A program made the translations under genes and the position numbers. Source: Dolomedes plantarius (Eukaryota; Arthropoda; Arachnida; Araneae; Dolomedidae). Taken from it: a DNA stretch of 64,000 bases. Positions 48,002 to 62,146 of this stretch are shown one piece after another; the first letter of the stretch is position 1; every line of letters starts with the position of its first letter. The stretch spans positions 21,044,631 through 21,108,630 of the forward strand of contig OU015501.1 in the NCBI GenBank assembly GCA_907164885.2. Direction: 5' to 3'. The notes under the pieces are model-generated. The model saw nothing but the letters and a program-made list of their open reading frames with translations. It was not told where the DNA came from and did not search any database.

Positions 48002-51000
48002 TATATATATAGCTCCCTACTTTCAACAACGTCATATCTCAAAAATCGGCGATTTTTAGTTATACTTATTTTCAGAATGCCCTGAAAGTGTAGTATATCC
48101 CTGCAAGATCGTCATATCTCACCGCTAAATATTTAGACGCTAGAGACCAGAATTAAAATTTATTTTCAATACATTTCAATTACCATTAACGGAAGAATAG
48201 CTTTTATAAAATCAAGATCATGAGATACCCTCTAAAATTATCCCTAAATCCACATACAAATTTTAGCTTAAAAACTTTTAGAAATTTTAGGTCTTCATAC
48301 AAAAAGATTTGTCATTTGTGCATTTTTACATTAAAATAAGTCCTTTATCCTTCTTAGTATTTTCCTTTTTTAAGCATAGATAGAAATTAAATCATGAACA
48401 TAACATAAACCTCTTCTGCACTTGCTATTATTATTATTTCGTTCATAGTTTTAAACAGTTAGTGTAATCATAAAATTTAACTAACCTTTTTATGTTAAAT
48501 AAAACCAATTGATTGTAAATATTTTCCCAGTAATTATTATTGACATCTAAGAAATAAATTTTGAAAATTTTGTTGAAATTCTAAAATCAAATTGGGGTAT
48601 TCGATTAATTTTCTGTAAATCGTAAACTGTATAATCTGTAAGTCCCCTAAAAATATGTTTTTTGTGATTCAAATTTGGTATAAGTAACATTCCAAATGAA
48701 GATATTCGTTATTAAATCATCTTCCTGTTTTAAGAAATTCTTGTACATCGAATCCTACAATTCTTACAAATCTGATGTCTATACTGTTTTTTAATGTAAA
48801 CAAGATTTTAAAAATATTACACTGTAGCGTTTTAACTGTGTTCAAAGTTGTTAACAAATGTTAGAAAAACTCAAATCTCCTCTTAGAAAGGTATATAGTA
48901 TATATTTTTTGGCCACCTAGAGAAAATGAGAATATGGTGGTATCGAATGATATATTCAGCGCTCAACGGCTGTCAATAAAGCTGAAAATATTTTGAATTA
49001 TTCTGCCTCAAAAAATACTCCAATTATATTAGGTTTGTCGCGGTTTCAAATTACTATAACTCAGAAAATTGTATGAATGGAAATAACTCAAGCTACTATA
49101 TTATATCTCAAGTTACTATATTAATAGTGATTATACAGATGCTATTTGAGAAATATATTAAAGCATAAAGTCTAGTTTTCTTTAAAAATATTTACTGTGA
49201 AATTTCCACAAAATGAAAAATTTAATTGACTAAATGGATCGTAATAATACTAAATAATTTAACAAAGTAATTAAATGGTTAAATTTTCAAAATTTCAAAA
49301 CCAATTACAACTACTGTACTTTGATCTAAATTTGAAATCCAGTTTTGATTCCTGACATCAATTTCTATTATTATAATTTGCTTGAGAAGTGTTCCTTTTC
49401 ATTCCTTGATACAAATGGGTGTAACTAAAGTTTCCATGATGTGACGTTTCCAAAGCATGAAAACTTTTATACGAAATAGAGAGGCTTAAACTTTATTCCT
49501 GGACATAAAGTTTAAACATTATAATCAACAAAAAAAGTACTATTTCTCATGAAATCTCTTGTATCATTTTTACGCATTTCAGCATTCTTTGATTCATTAT
49601 GAATAGAAGGAATTTTCAGTTAATTAAGTATCTAAACTCATGCATATTCAAAACTTTTTCTGCTGATATAAGACCCTTTCCTTGAAAAAATTCAAAATTC
49701 AGTAAATTATCTAATAAATTAGTTTTAAGCACTTTTGAACAAGCTTGGTGCTATAAAGAAAAATAAAATTCGTCGGTTATAAAATATTCTTTCAATCTCA
49801 AATTCTAATCAATTGAGATTGAAAATGGTATCACTGGATTAAGCAAATCCGAACAGTTGTATATATTTTCGTATAAAATTTATTCCGTTTTAAATTTTTA
49901 ACCCTTTTTTGTTTTATTTTTAACAACATATTTTTTTTTTTTTTTGCTACCTTCATTTTTCTTTTTGTAAGCTTTTAAAGAATTGGGGCATATATAAACA
50001 TAAGTTATAAAAAACTGGTTTTAAATAACATCAAATTTTAAATAATTCATGTATTACGCAATAAAATTATAAACTGACTCTAATTTCTTACGTATCTGTA
50101 ATTAAATATTAGTTTTTCAGAACAATATTAGAACGCTGTAATCAGTTTCTCAAAGTACTTTTTCTCGTAAACCACAGATTTGAAGGAACTTCTTAAAAAA
50201 GACCCTAGAAATACTAGCTCTCTTTCTTGTATTAAATGTCCTGTGTAAAATCGCTGTGCGTGCAAATGATTTTTATGCGTGCCAAAGTTCTATGACCCGT
50301 AACAAGCACACTAAAATAGTAATTAATGAAAAGCTTTTTACGGTAATGAAGATAGTTTTTCAGTTTCATGGTAAAACATCGAATCGTAATAACAATAATA
50401 TGAATTGCATTCTGTGGCGTTTAAGCAGAAGAACATAAAATGAATTAAATCTGCTTCTCTGAAGATACAGATAAAACATGATCAATATATCAATATAAAT
50501 TAGATGAAATGGAAAATAACTCATTATATGCCCTTTTACGTAAACGTTTTAAAATACCATTTAAAGACGTTTAAGAAGACTATAATTTTATCGAAAGAAA
50601 CTGAAACTTTATTGATGTGGAAAACCTTGTGCAAAATACATTTTAAATGTTTGTTTCTTATGGGTCCGACACACAGAATTCGGAAAAACTAAAGCATGTT
50701 TTTATTTTCTTGGCTTAACACATTCGCTAACAATGAAATTAAGCTGAAATATTATTGCCAGCCCAGAATAAAATAAGAAAAAATAATGAAAATATTGAAA
50801 CCTAATGAAATAATGAAGGAAAAAAGTTAAATTTTCAGTTAAATTTTTCAGTTAAATTTTCAGTTAATTAAAAAAAACTGAATTAACGTAAGCAAAAATG
50901 GGAAATAAAAATTAAGAAATTTAAATAAATAGTATAAACGACTAAGTTAACAGCGCAAAATATTTAACGACTAAGGTCGTCTATGGTAGCAAAAGTGTTA

Positions 51001-54000
51001 TTATATAGTGTAATTATATTAAAAGTATTATTATAAACAAATAATACAAACCACATGTTTCTTCAGTGATAACATTGCCAGTTACAATATAACGGTGACA
51101 GTACAAGGTAGTGCACTTCACTTGAACTCTGGGTACTGTGTTGTGCATTTGTAATATAGGACTATTTATCACGGAATTAAATTGTTTGTTTTACCAAATT
51201 CAAAAGAGTATACTGACATTCCCTACAAAGGAACTATTGCGTAACTTTCTTCTTATTTTATTTCACTGTCCTTAGGAATTTTGGTTTAGAGTATTTTTCT
51301 TTCATATTTTCTTTAATGTAAAAACTACTCTGACAAAAAGGATTTTTCTTTTTCAGAGAGATAAAAAAAACTTTATGGGTAAAACATTTCCAATGAACAA
51401 GAAAAATTAATTAACTATGCAAATTGGAAATTTATCAAAAATTAAACATGTTTTTGAAAGAAAACTTCAAGTTATTCTATTCCTTTTTACACGGATCTTT
51501 ATTTATTTGAAAGTGCATTTGAAGAAAGCTCATTATAAAATTGCCATAAATGAAAATAAAAGTTATCCCGAATTCCCCAGAAACAGAACTGTTTGTCTTC
51601 TTAAAATATAGCTCCTCAGTGAATACCTCAAACGATGTTAAAAGAATATACTATTTATCTTTTAAGGATTGCAGGGATCGTACTACTCTTGAGATGTGAA
51701 ACTTTTGATAGTTGCAAAATTTGTAGATAAATATAAAGAGGCGTTTTGGTTAGATTTCTAACATTTAAAGATAGTGTTTTATTTTTTCCCTCCAATACTC
51801 ACTTTAACTCATTTTCTGAAAACAGCCAATGGCCAGAAGTAATTTTTAATCGTAATCGGACTGAATGAGCTCTAATGAACTGTCAGTCAGGTAGATAAGG
51901 AAGGGGCCATTTGAGAGGATAGAATAAGCTGGTATCGTAAGCTAGAGAAAATGTTCAGAGGTAAATAAAGCTCTTTAATGATATTTGCTAGTTTCCAGTG
52001 TCAGTTTTAAATTTAAACATGGAAAATCCTTGAAAAAAAGGAGCAAGGAATCTTGTTTTAAGAGAAAGTTTTTATCTTCTATTATGAATTCAATCGAGAT
52101 TGAGTATAAAGCGACAGTATAGCACTCCGTCCACGTTGTCAATATTAGTCTTTAAAGTAGAGAGGTGGCAAGCGTCTGAAACGTATTAGGTTTAAAGAAA
52201 TAAGCTTTGTCTGACGGAATAATTGTTTTATCACTTCGTCTGTGTCACTAAACTTAATTCCCGATTGTAGAAGCAGATTTCAAGTTACAGGAATAAAAGA
52301 TAGCATTATTATGAAGTTAATCTATAATTAAAAATCGTTCACCACGTTGTGGCATTTGGCATAAGTTATTAAAAAACGGTGTTTACTTCAAATTTATGCT
52401 TTTATTTAATTTCAAATATGTACTTTATTTTCGGCAAAAATAATAAATTTGTTACATTAAATCAGTTACTGGTATATTTCGTTTTATTATCGAGGCATGG
52501 CCATACTCACTGACTAATTGGTCGATTCCTACAGGAAGTATATAAGTATATACCTAAATAGCGCCTTTAATACGCGGGGATATGATATAGTTCCCATTTA
52601 ATATAAAGTACCCTATCTACTGAACAAGCTAATTTAACGAGTAATGGCCTATAACAGTTATTCCTTCCCGATATTAACTAGAATCTCATTCAGTTGATAG
52701 ATTGAGAATAACTCATTTAACTACAAATTTAGCCAGTTGTTAATATATATCCTATATGTATACTATTCGACCAATGAAGTAACTGATTTGAAATCACTCT
52801 ATCTCTACCAAATAAATGCTCTAACATTAGCCACAACAGGAAAAAGTCATAGTGAAATAATTATTTATGTTTAAATCATGCCTATTTAATACCTAAAAAA
52901 AGAATCTCTTCTTAAGAAATTTTCTCAGTGATTATTTAAAATTCCTATGTACCTAAGTGTATTATGTACCTAAGTGTTCAGTTTCCTTCACGATACGTGT
53001 ATTTTCTCACGAAGCTTATTTACAGTATAAAGCAATTACAGATATGGATTGACATTTAAATTCTTCTTAAAATGAAAAAAAAGAAGCTACTGCCATTAAC
53101 TACCCTCTAAATGTCTTATACATTTTAGAAGTTTTAGTTGCTCCTAGAAACATTCTTTACTTTAAATGAGTATTAAAAAAAATTCTTGCTTACAATCTAA
53201 ATTGATTTAAACGATACATATTTATTGATTTAAAGATAGTTTTGCAACTCCCACTCCTTTGAACTTTAAAATCCAAGTTAATCTTATATTCTAGTCGATC
53301 ATATTAGATATAAACATACTAGATATCAAATATATTCTACGACTATTTCAAATAAAATAACTATGACAAGTATCCCAAATAACACATAAGAGTATGATTC
53401 ACACTATATTTTTTACTTTATTTGAACAATATAGTTAGTGTAGCAAATGTTTCCTATTGCAAGAATAAAGACAAGGAATGGTTATGAATGACACGGAAAA
53501 ACTATGTTTGAATGTTATCTAAGCATTGCGATTTCATTTTCCTTTTGTATTGACTGATTTATTATCATTAAATCTCGATCTGTGAATCAGATTTCCCGTT
53601 AAGTCATAACGTTTAATTTTAAATTAAAAAAAGTTATAGCAATTAAACAATTGTTCAAATTATATGTTTGTAACAAACGAAACTTTAAAATACCTCAAAG
53701 GTAGTGTTATGCTGTTTACCTTATGAAGAAATTAAAAAACAAGTTAGTGTCAAAATTCTCATAAAATTTGATTAGTGAATCAGGAAATTTGATTAATGGT
53801 ATTTAAGAATGCCAAATACATCGGAGAAAAAGAATTTATAGTTTATATAACCAACCACTATTACCACTATTACGTCTTTTCTTGACGGTTCTATTACAAC
53901 GTTCCATAAGCAAAACTACTTCGTTATAAATGTCTTCAAAAATTTACAAGCAATCTTTTCAATATCTGTTTTTCAACCTAAAAATATAGCGTTTCAAATT

Positions 54001-56773
54001 TTTATTTTAATTGAGTTTTTAATTTTAAACATTTGAATAACTAAAAGTAATTTAAAAACTAAATGTTATTAGTTTTTTTTAAAATTATCACCCCAAAACA
54101 GTTCAATAAAGATCGGTTTCTTTTTAATCACATTTATCAATCTTTGAAATAAAAGACTGCAGATCATTCATTGATCTGCTTAGGAACGAACCTACATTTA
54201 TAAGATGGCTTCATAGATCAAATAAGGGAAATATTCAATACTATACGGTAATAAATTTGGAAATGCATAAAGAAAAATCACAAACTTATCAACCACAGTC
54301 TAAAACTGAAAATTGGGGGTAAAATTAAAATTTTGTCTTGTTTAAAGCGTCTTTCATTCTCTAGCTGAAGTAAGGCCATTCAATAAAGAGTTGCAAATAG
54401 CGAGAAGCCTGACGCACAAGCATAATTAAGCGCATTTAGTTTTCTAATAAGTAACTGTGAAGTTTGCATAGAACTTGATAATTTTACGTCGAGGAAGGTT
54501 AGAGGGATTGCTTATGCTATTCTTCAGCTTCAGGCAATTGAGAAGTGCCATCCTTTGATTATTCCTCCACTTGATTATTTGCATTGTTACTAAGCTGACT
54601 AGTTGACAAGAGCAGTAAGTTCTACTCTTAATCATACAATGTCACTTATGTTTTGAGTTCCTGATACGAGGGTAATGAATGGTCAACATTACAAACATGC
54701 ATAGAATATCTAGAATGCTATACATTCAATATGTCACCAAAGAGGTAATTTCCTCCAAATTCATCACTCATTATAACTTTTCGGAGAGACTATCTGGCCT
54801 TAAAATTTAGAGCATTTTACACCAACAGATAGACGTGGACATTAATTGACAACTCTTGAACGTATGAAAATCAAACTCGAGTACTCCCTTGGAATTATAT
54901 CCAAACAGGCTTCTCAAGTACGTTTAACAATTCCCCCGGAAGGGCTAATTAATTTATATCGTATTTATAGCATAGGAAATAAACCTCTTTATTTCTCAAG
55001 TTTTTTGAACAGCTCTCAGTTCGATTCTTCAAAACGCAGACTGCATTAACTATTTCTGGTGTATAACCCCAAAATCTTACATTGCGATAAAGAGGAATAA
55101 ATAATCTGCTGGTATCATATTGCAAAACCAATCCATTTAAACATCTATAGAAAAAAAAGCAAAATATTTCCGCACTAACTGTTAGTAGGAACGAATGCCA
55201 TGTATATATTAATTTTAATGATATACACATACAGGTCATTAGTTCATTCAGTATTTTTCTTATAATTTTGGCCTTTTTGGGTCTAATCCAGAATAATGAT
55301 TTAAATACAAAAGAGACGGCCTATAGGTTAATTAAGGAAGGTTTTTGGTCAACCCAAACAAATTTATGACCATTTAGTACCTTTTCTCAGTTAAATGCCT
55401 AAACTTTGTGTTTAATTTAAGCATATGTAATAATATTTAAGCTTAGTAAAAATTTTTCATGTTTGAAAATTTGTACTGAAACCAAAAAAAAAAGCAATGG
55501 CTTAAAATTTCAGTGGGAAAAAATTTCAATTGTAGCGGTGGACACTTTCATAATAAATAAAAGTAATAATAAAAACATACTAATTTTTATAATTAGAGAG
55601 AAATGGTTATAAAATCAAATAACAGCATGGGTTTAATATACGAAAACTTTAAAGAAATTATTTTAGGATTCAATGATTCAATTCCTGTTTTTGGAATAAA
55701 TAACATTATGCTATATATTTGACTAGTTTATGAAAGATGGTTTTTTTTTTACAAATACGTTTTCTTTTCGGTTGCTTTAAGAAAAAAATGCACGTAATTC
55801 AAGCTTATTCACTAAATTGTTCATGGAAATTCAAAGGACTCTTTTAAAACTGAGCATAATTTTAAATTACTTATTGAATGAATTGAAGTGATCAATTATG
55901 CATTTATCTTTTATTAATATCTTATGCATCCATAAGAAATTTATGAAAGAAATCCAGTAAAAGTCTATAAAAGATCGCTTTAAATTTTTTAATTTCACTT
56001 CAAAAGCAAATTAAACAGTCCCTTGATAATATTTCGCCAAAAGCTGAAAATCATTGTTTTGGGTTTTATTTCATGAAAGGTGATACTCTCCGCATCAGAA
56101 GTAGGAAGAAATATTTATTTAAAAAGATCCATAATATATACGTTATATAAATTCCGAACCAAATACCAGGAAGTTAGTAAAGTAGTGAAATACTTCTACG
56201 ATACAATGGGTAAAATTTCTACAGTAAGATCGGTAGAAATAAAAGAGTAACTATATAAGAAAGACATTTTTGTAAAATGTGTTACAACATCATGACAAAC
56301 TGAATAGTTTTTAAAATCTAATATTATACAGAAGCATCACCATGCATCAGGTAACAAAATACCAGTCAGAAGGAGATTTACATTTTACTGAACGGCAGAA
56401 TATTTTTACTTTGCTCCTCATTCATTCCGAAAACAGTTTTCTTTTTTAAATTGTCTATGTTCAGCGTAATCTCAGAAATGTAAACATTACAAAGTATACC
56501 AGCATCGATCACGAATAAAATGGGATAATAATGAGATAATGCTTAATAATGACGTATGTTTGATATCCTACAATGCTTACAAAATTCCTGTTCTATTTGC
56601 AATCATATAAAATGCCACTATTCGCTATTTTAAATCAACGTCTTGGGGTTATTGAAAGCAATAAGTAAAGAATAATTTTAATGGTTTCATTTCAATATGA
56701 CCGAGTTACAGCAGTATTAAAAAGTCATATAAGATCAAATGGTACGTTACATAATCAGTATTTTTTCAACATG

Positions 56774-56778
<5 letters not shown>
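48002..56778. other. AT-rich DNA, no gene recognised
   Basis: Nearly 9 kb with no frame over about 67 codons with any familiar motif on either strand. Seen within: a 12-bp-arm inverted repeat at 49790-49824, a T-run near 49930, three repeats of ttttcagttaaa near 50835-50870, and one copy of a dispersed 28-base sequence at 53873-53900. I see no transposon ends. Confidence 0.55.
53873..53900 (+). repeat. Dispersed 28-base sequence, copy 1
   Basis: cgtcttttcttgacgg followed by ttctattacaac matches 60620-60647 at 26 of 28 bases. Flanks differ. Origin unknown. Confidence 0.6.
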
Positions 56779-56821
<43 letters not shown>

Positions 56822-56835
56822 TGTGTGTGTGTGTG
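56779..56835. repeat. TA/GT microsatellite
   Basis: About 40 bases of TA followed by GT units. Confidence 0.95.
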
Positions 56836-59800
56836 CACTTAACTATTTTTATTCTTCTGTTACGGAATTTTACAAATATTGACGAAAGCAAATTATTTAG
56901 TAAAATTTAATTTATAGAGAGATTTTAAAATTCTCCCTCCTTCTCTAAAAAGAGATTTCCATTGTTGGATTTCTAGATTTTTACCAGTATAATGAATAAT
57001 TATGAGTAATTAATAATTCAAAAGCGATTAAGGAAGAAGTATGAAACAGTTTTAGAAGCATATGAAAGTACAACAGTGAGTGAGTACGTTAAATTTGTTC
57101 AAACAAAAACCTACAGAAGTCCCTATACATTAATAAATTACACAAATACTGCACAAACGCAAAAAGATGTTTGTTAAAATAATGTAATTTTTCCTCCGTT
57201 TAGAGGACCGTAAGACTCCGAGAAAACTCATTAAAGCTGAATAAACTGAAAGATCATAATTGAATATGAGTCAATAAAATCAATTATTTTGAAGATACAT
57301 TATTGGAATACTTTCTTCATTTAGCATCAAAATTTTTACTTTAAATAAATTGTATTAGTATGAACTTAAATAATTCAGGCTTTTTATTAAAGTCATAACG
57401 TATTAACGCATTAAATAGTATCGGACTAATATTTCAGTGTTTTGGTTTTACACATTAATTAAAACTAATGTATCAAATAGGTAATTCGCTTCGAGTTACA
57501 TCTTCGAATTACAGATCTCTGTGCCTTAAGCAGTCATTTGTATTTTAATATTTAGTTAATATAAAATTGCTGGTATGAATCTAAACGCCTTTACCATTCT
57601 GGACAAATGAATCTCATTGATACAAGGGATTAAAATAAACTATGTTTAACTGATAAATACTGTAGATTTACTTTTTCAAAGTTGAACCACAGAATTTATC
57701 AAATTACATTCATAGGACATTTTCGGTTAATATCTTTTCCCGTATATTTATAGAGAAAGAGGGATTCGACTGAAGAAAAATTGTCCTCGTTAAACTGGTA
57801 CAAACTGATTTCATACATAAAAATTACAAATGCAAATGGTTTCAAATGCACTCAAATGTTAATCATGCTATAGGAAATAACTTCAAGTAATTTTTGGTCA
57901 CATTTTTGGGGGTTTTCATGAAAGTAGTCATCATTTAAGAATGAAATTGACACATCAGAGTCAAAAATAGACAACCTGCAACGTTGCAATTAAATATTAC
58001 ATTTATGTCTAAAAAAACGTATTTGAACGACGAAGTTAGCTATTTAAATTGGCTTCAAAACTAGCAACATTTATATTATGAACAAGAAAGCAATTTTGAT
58101 TAGCATTAGAAAATATTTCAAAATTGTTTTGAAGCAAAAATAAATTCACCGACAGTTGAAAATTTCCTCAAGAGGAAAACTTTTTTCTTCGTTTTTCTCG
58201 TTGAACTAGCAGCATCTAACCTTGATAAAGTTATAAGTATTTTTTAAAGTCAAAAATCGCACGCAAACATTTGTATAAAAGTGTAAAAAAAGTTAACCTG
58301 AGCGAGTTTATGCATATATTGTTGAAGTTACATACGAAAGTAACATATACATTTGGTAAGTAAGAAAAAAAATGTTTTACATTTAAATTTATACAGAAAA
58401 CTATAATTAACATAAAGATATTATTTAGTCATCTATTCATTCAGCGTTAATCAATTAAATAGGCCTTACTTTTTTAAGTAAAGTAGGGACAAGGCCTCCG
58501 CATTGAAAAAATATATATATTCATATTGAAACTGTAGCCATCAATTATAATGCATTTCTAGTTTTAAAAATTTAAGGCAAAGTATTTATTCTTTTGATTG
58601 TCCTTAAATGTAGATTCCCTTTAGCATTATGACAGACAAACTCCTGATATCATCTACCCAAGAGCATTCTAGAATTAGACAAAGCTTTTAGTTCGTCCAA
58701 AAAATAAATCATAAAATAATCCTAAAAATAGTCCAGCTTTAGTTTCCTTTCTTTCAAATAATTCCAACCTATACATTCAATGTGTCAATATAAATATTCA
58801 TTTTTATATTTTACACAAATTAAAAGACAAATTTAATTATTTTCCCTGATAACATATTGAGTAGGTTCAGAGCAGTCGATCTTCTTTTTCTTCATTTATA
58901 GAATTAAGTGAAACTGTGGAGGGGAAAATGAATGCACACCTAAGAGAGTATTTTTTCTACTAGAGTAAAAATCTGATTAAAGACAGAACAGTTACCTTCA
59001 TTTCCTTTATACTTTCCATTATTTCTATTGCGTTTCGTCAGCTTAAGGACAATTAGGATCTGCCACGCGTTTAATTTTTGGCGACATGGGATACATCAGG
59101 TAATAGGTAATTAACTGGATATATAAATTGCCTTAATTTAATCAGATCTTCGAAACAATCAGGGCTGATTATGATTTAGGCAATACAGTAACACTCTGTT
59201 TTTCTACAGTTAATAGAGAATACGATACTTAATAGCATCTCACAAAAGCACAGTTTGTATAACAATGAATCTCAATGCTAAAAACAATTCCTAGACGGTA
59301 TCGTTAGTAAACTTGAAGAAAAACCAGTTATAAGAAAAATTCTGTCACGGAACGTTTGTTTCAAAAATTAAGAAATTGTTTGAGGAATATTTCAAAAGTG
59401 CGATGTTCGAATTATAACGAAAGATATAATTAAGATATTAGATAATTTGAAGATCATTCCCGGATAGAAAATGTTGTAAATATAAAAAGAAGCATACATG
59501 TCATAGACGTTAAAATTATAACGGAGGAGCGTTTCAGTCCTTTTTCCTCGAGGATTTCTTGAATATTTTTTTTCAAGAACATAAGGAAGTTTCATCTCCT
59601 AAAAAGAGCAAGAAACCTTAATTTTTCCATCAATAAAGTAATGGTTTATGAATTAAGAGAAACAATAACAAAATTCAAATGAAAAAAGTTTCAAAAACAT
59701 AATGATGAGACCAAGTAACACTGTATAAAATATAGAAAGCTACTGAGTTGATGTATCAATCAACAAATTAACAGACTGTCATTACCGTTGTCTTACTAGT

Positions 59801-61651
59801 TAATAAAATTTCTTTAAACGTCTGTCAAATTAGATGACTGTAAAAAATATAATTAACATGCAATGTAAAATTAAATAAAATTACTGTGTGAAAACTAATT
59901 ATTTTAATGAATTTCACGATAGATTTTTTGCAGTCTGTTACGAAAAAATGCTTGTCAAAACTCCCTACCAAATATATATTATTTAATAACATAATTACAA
60001 TATTTGATTTTATGACGGAATACTTAAGTAACTTTTTAATCAAAATTTCCTGTTTATTTTCATTTGCTTCCCTATTATTCTCTCTATATCGTTAAAAAGT
60101 CTCTGATAGGGCAAAACTGATTTCACTCAAACCCTATACTTTCTTATAAAATTAGGAAATGGTGCTTTCCATAAACATGTTATTCTGAATACATTGTTCT
60201 TTACTTCTTAGAATTACGCCACTTCCAAAAGAAGTATTCCTTACAAATCTGAAACGCCATCTTAAGTCTGCCTTTGTGTGTCATGTCATAAAACATGAAA
60301 CAAGCCGATATTCTCTCATTTGTTTATGTATGTAATGAGAACAGTTGCATGGATTGTTACTCAATTAAGAATCAATAAGAGAATTAAGAATTCTATGTTG
60401 GCCAGAACAGCTTCATTAAAAACAGCATGTATGAAACACTTTACCGAGACACGTGTCTTTGGAGGGCTTTTTTCTCATACATTTCCATTTGGCTAGACAA
60501 TTAATCCATTTAGAAATATCTATTGACATACACTTCAGATTTTGAGGCACGGCAAAGCTTTATTTGCAGATTGATAGAGGCAGTATATGATATATATTTA
60601 GCATAGCTTAAGATTAAGGCGTCTTTTCTTGACGGCTCTGTTACAACAAGTCAATCATTCAAGCAGATTGAATCCAATGCAATCATTAAAACAGATGTAG
60701 ATTTATTTCTATTGGCACTGAAGTTCAACGTAAATTTCTGCGTCAAATGTTACAACCACACTTTAGAATGTTGGTGGTGTAGAAATTTTTGTCACTTCTG
60801 CTGTTAACTTTTCTACCGAAGAACAGGTGGATGTTTACACCGAATGAAAGCTGAAACAAAGAGAACAAAATGAATCATTTGATGTTTACATTCTTCATTG
60901 CGAAAGAATGCTTACTAGTCGAGACGTTGAACTGAAGGACAGCTCCTTCGAATTTCATCCAAGCATTCTCGCTGTGGTATGGTTGTAACAAAAACTTTCG
61001 ACCTCAGTCAAGGTTTATCCGAAAGAATGCTATAATCCAGATGTTTTGAGTCAATCCTATTAAGAGATCCTCATACACAAATAAGATGGCTCAAATAAAG
61101 AAGCAGAGAGAGAAACAATAAACTGGCAATCAAAATTAATTGTCATAAAAACAATATTCTGTTACATCAAATTTTCAGATATTTTTTATTCGAACTTGTT
61201 TTGAAGAGAAACTGTCACTATTAGTTTTTTTTTATTATTATTATTCCAATTATTTTCTTATAGCTTACATTATAGATAAATTAAGTACTTTTCCATTTTT
61301 TATCGAGTCAAATAATTTTACAAAAATATCAAAGAAAAGTGCAATATGCTTAAGTAGCTTATAATGCTGTAGACAATTAGTGAAGAACACTACAGAGGAT
61401 TCGAAATTTTAAATAATCTTACAACATTTTGCATAAATGGTAATCTTATGAAAACAAAAGATTGATCTACAGAAGTTGATAAGCTGATTGATATATTGAA
61501 TTTTGAAATGAAATCCCGTAAAAGTATGAATGACCGTATAAAAACTTCTTAAAAATCAGACGGCAGACCGAAATACTCATAAACTTTGATTGAAACTATT
61601 CACTAATGAATTTCTGAAAAATGCAATGCTTTTTTTTATATGTTTAATAAA
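56836..61651. other. AT-rich DNA, no gene recognised
   Basis: No protein-like frame. Contains the second copy of the 28-base dispersed sequence (60620-60647); otherwise no repeats seen. Confidence 0.55.
60620..60647 (+). repeat. Dispersed 28-base sequence, copy 2
   Basis: Partner of 53873-53900, same orientation, two differences. Confidence 0.6.
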
Positions 61652-61755
61652 ACATTGTAAGGTATATATAAGATTCGATTCACAAGAATCGAACTTTTGA
61701 GTGAATGAATTAAAGAAGCTGCTTGAGATATGCTAATTTCGGCATACGCGCTTGG

Positions 61756-61763
61756 TATAAATA
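61756..61763 (+). promoter_or_regulatory. TATA box of solo LTR
   Basis: TATAAATA lies within the palindrome cttggtat-aa-ataccaag (61751-61768), about 100 bp into the LTR. Confidence 0.55.
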
Positions 61764-62035
61764 CCAAGCAGTTGATTAATACAGAGGTTGAAAAAGGTTT
61801 TGTTAAGGTTGATAGATAAGCGAGTTAAGGGAGCTACGAGGAAAGCAGCTCCAGGTGCTATCCTGCGCTAGTGCTTAGGGGGCCCAAAGTTTACGTGGCA
61901 GTACTGCTGGTTTGACTCTGTGCTGGTTTGTGAGTATTTGCAAAGTGTATTTCTATTGAATGTTAATATATATTCCGTACAAGTAGTACGTATGCTTATT
62001 GCTGTAAAAGCAAATTCTATATGTGCAACGAATTC

Positions 62036-62041
62036 AATAAA
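62036..62041 (+). terminator. Polyadenylation signal of solo LTR
   Basis: AATAAA, followed about 20-30 bases later by a GT-rich stretch (ctgtgtttgt), the usual layout of a cleavage site. Confidence 0.5.
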
Positions 62042-62146
62042 CATTGTTTCATGTATAAACTGTGTTTGTATCAAATTCATTTAGAGTGCCACTTCAAATT
62101 ATATACACCCAAGTCTGGGTAGAAGTGCGCTTATACTCTACAACAT

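Larger units (their letters stand above)
61656..62142 (+). mobile_element. Solo LTR
   Basis: A 487-bp sequence that starts TGTAAGG and ends CTCTACA, the TG...CA ends of a retroviral-type LTR. It is flanked by a 4-bp duplication ACAT (61652-61655 and 62143-62146). Inside are a TATA box (61756) and, some 280 bp later, an AATAAA signal (62036), in the order expected of U3-R-U5 on the plus strand. No primer-binding site or gag-pol follows, so internal sequence was probably lost by recombination between two LTRs. A 4-bp duplication would suit a Ty3/gypsy-type element; the family cannot be named from the LTR alone. Confidence 0.7.

Noticed and set aside
49790..49824. Hairpin with 12-bp arms and 11-base loop
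   Set aside because: One such inverted repeat can be expected by chance in 64 kb of AT-rich DNA, so it was not counted with the stronger palindromes.
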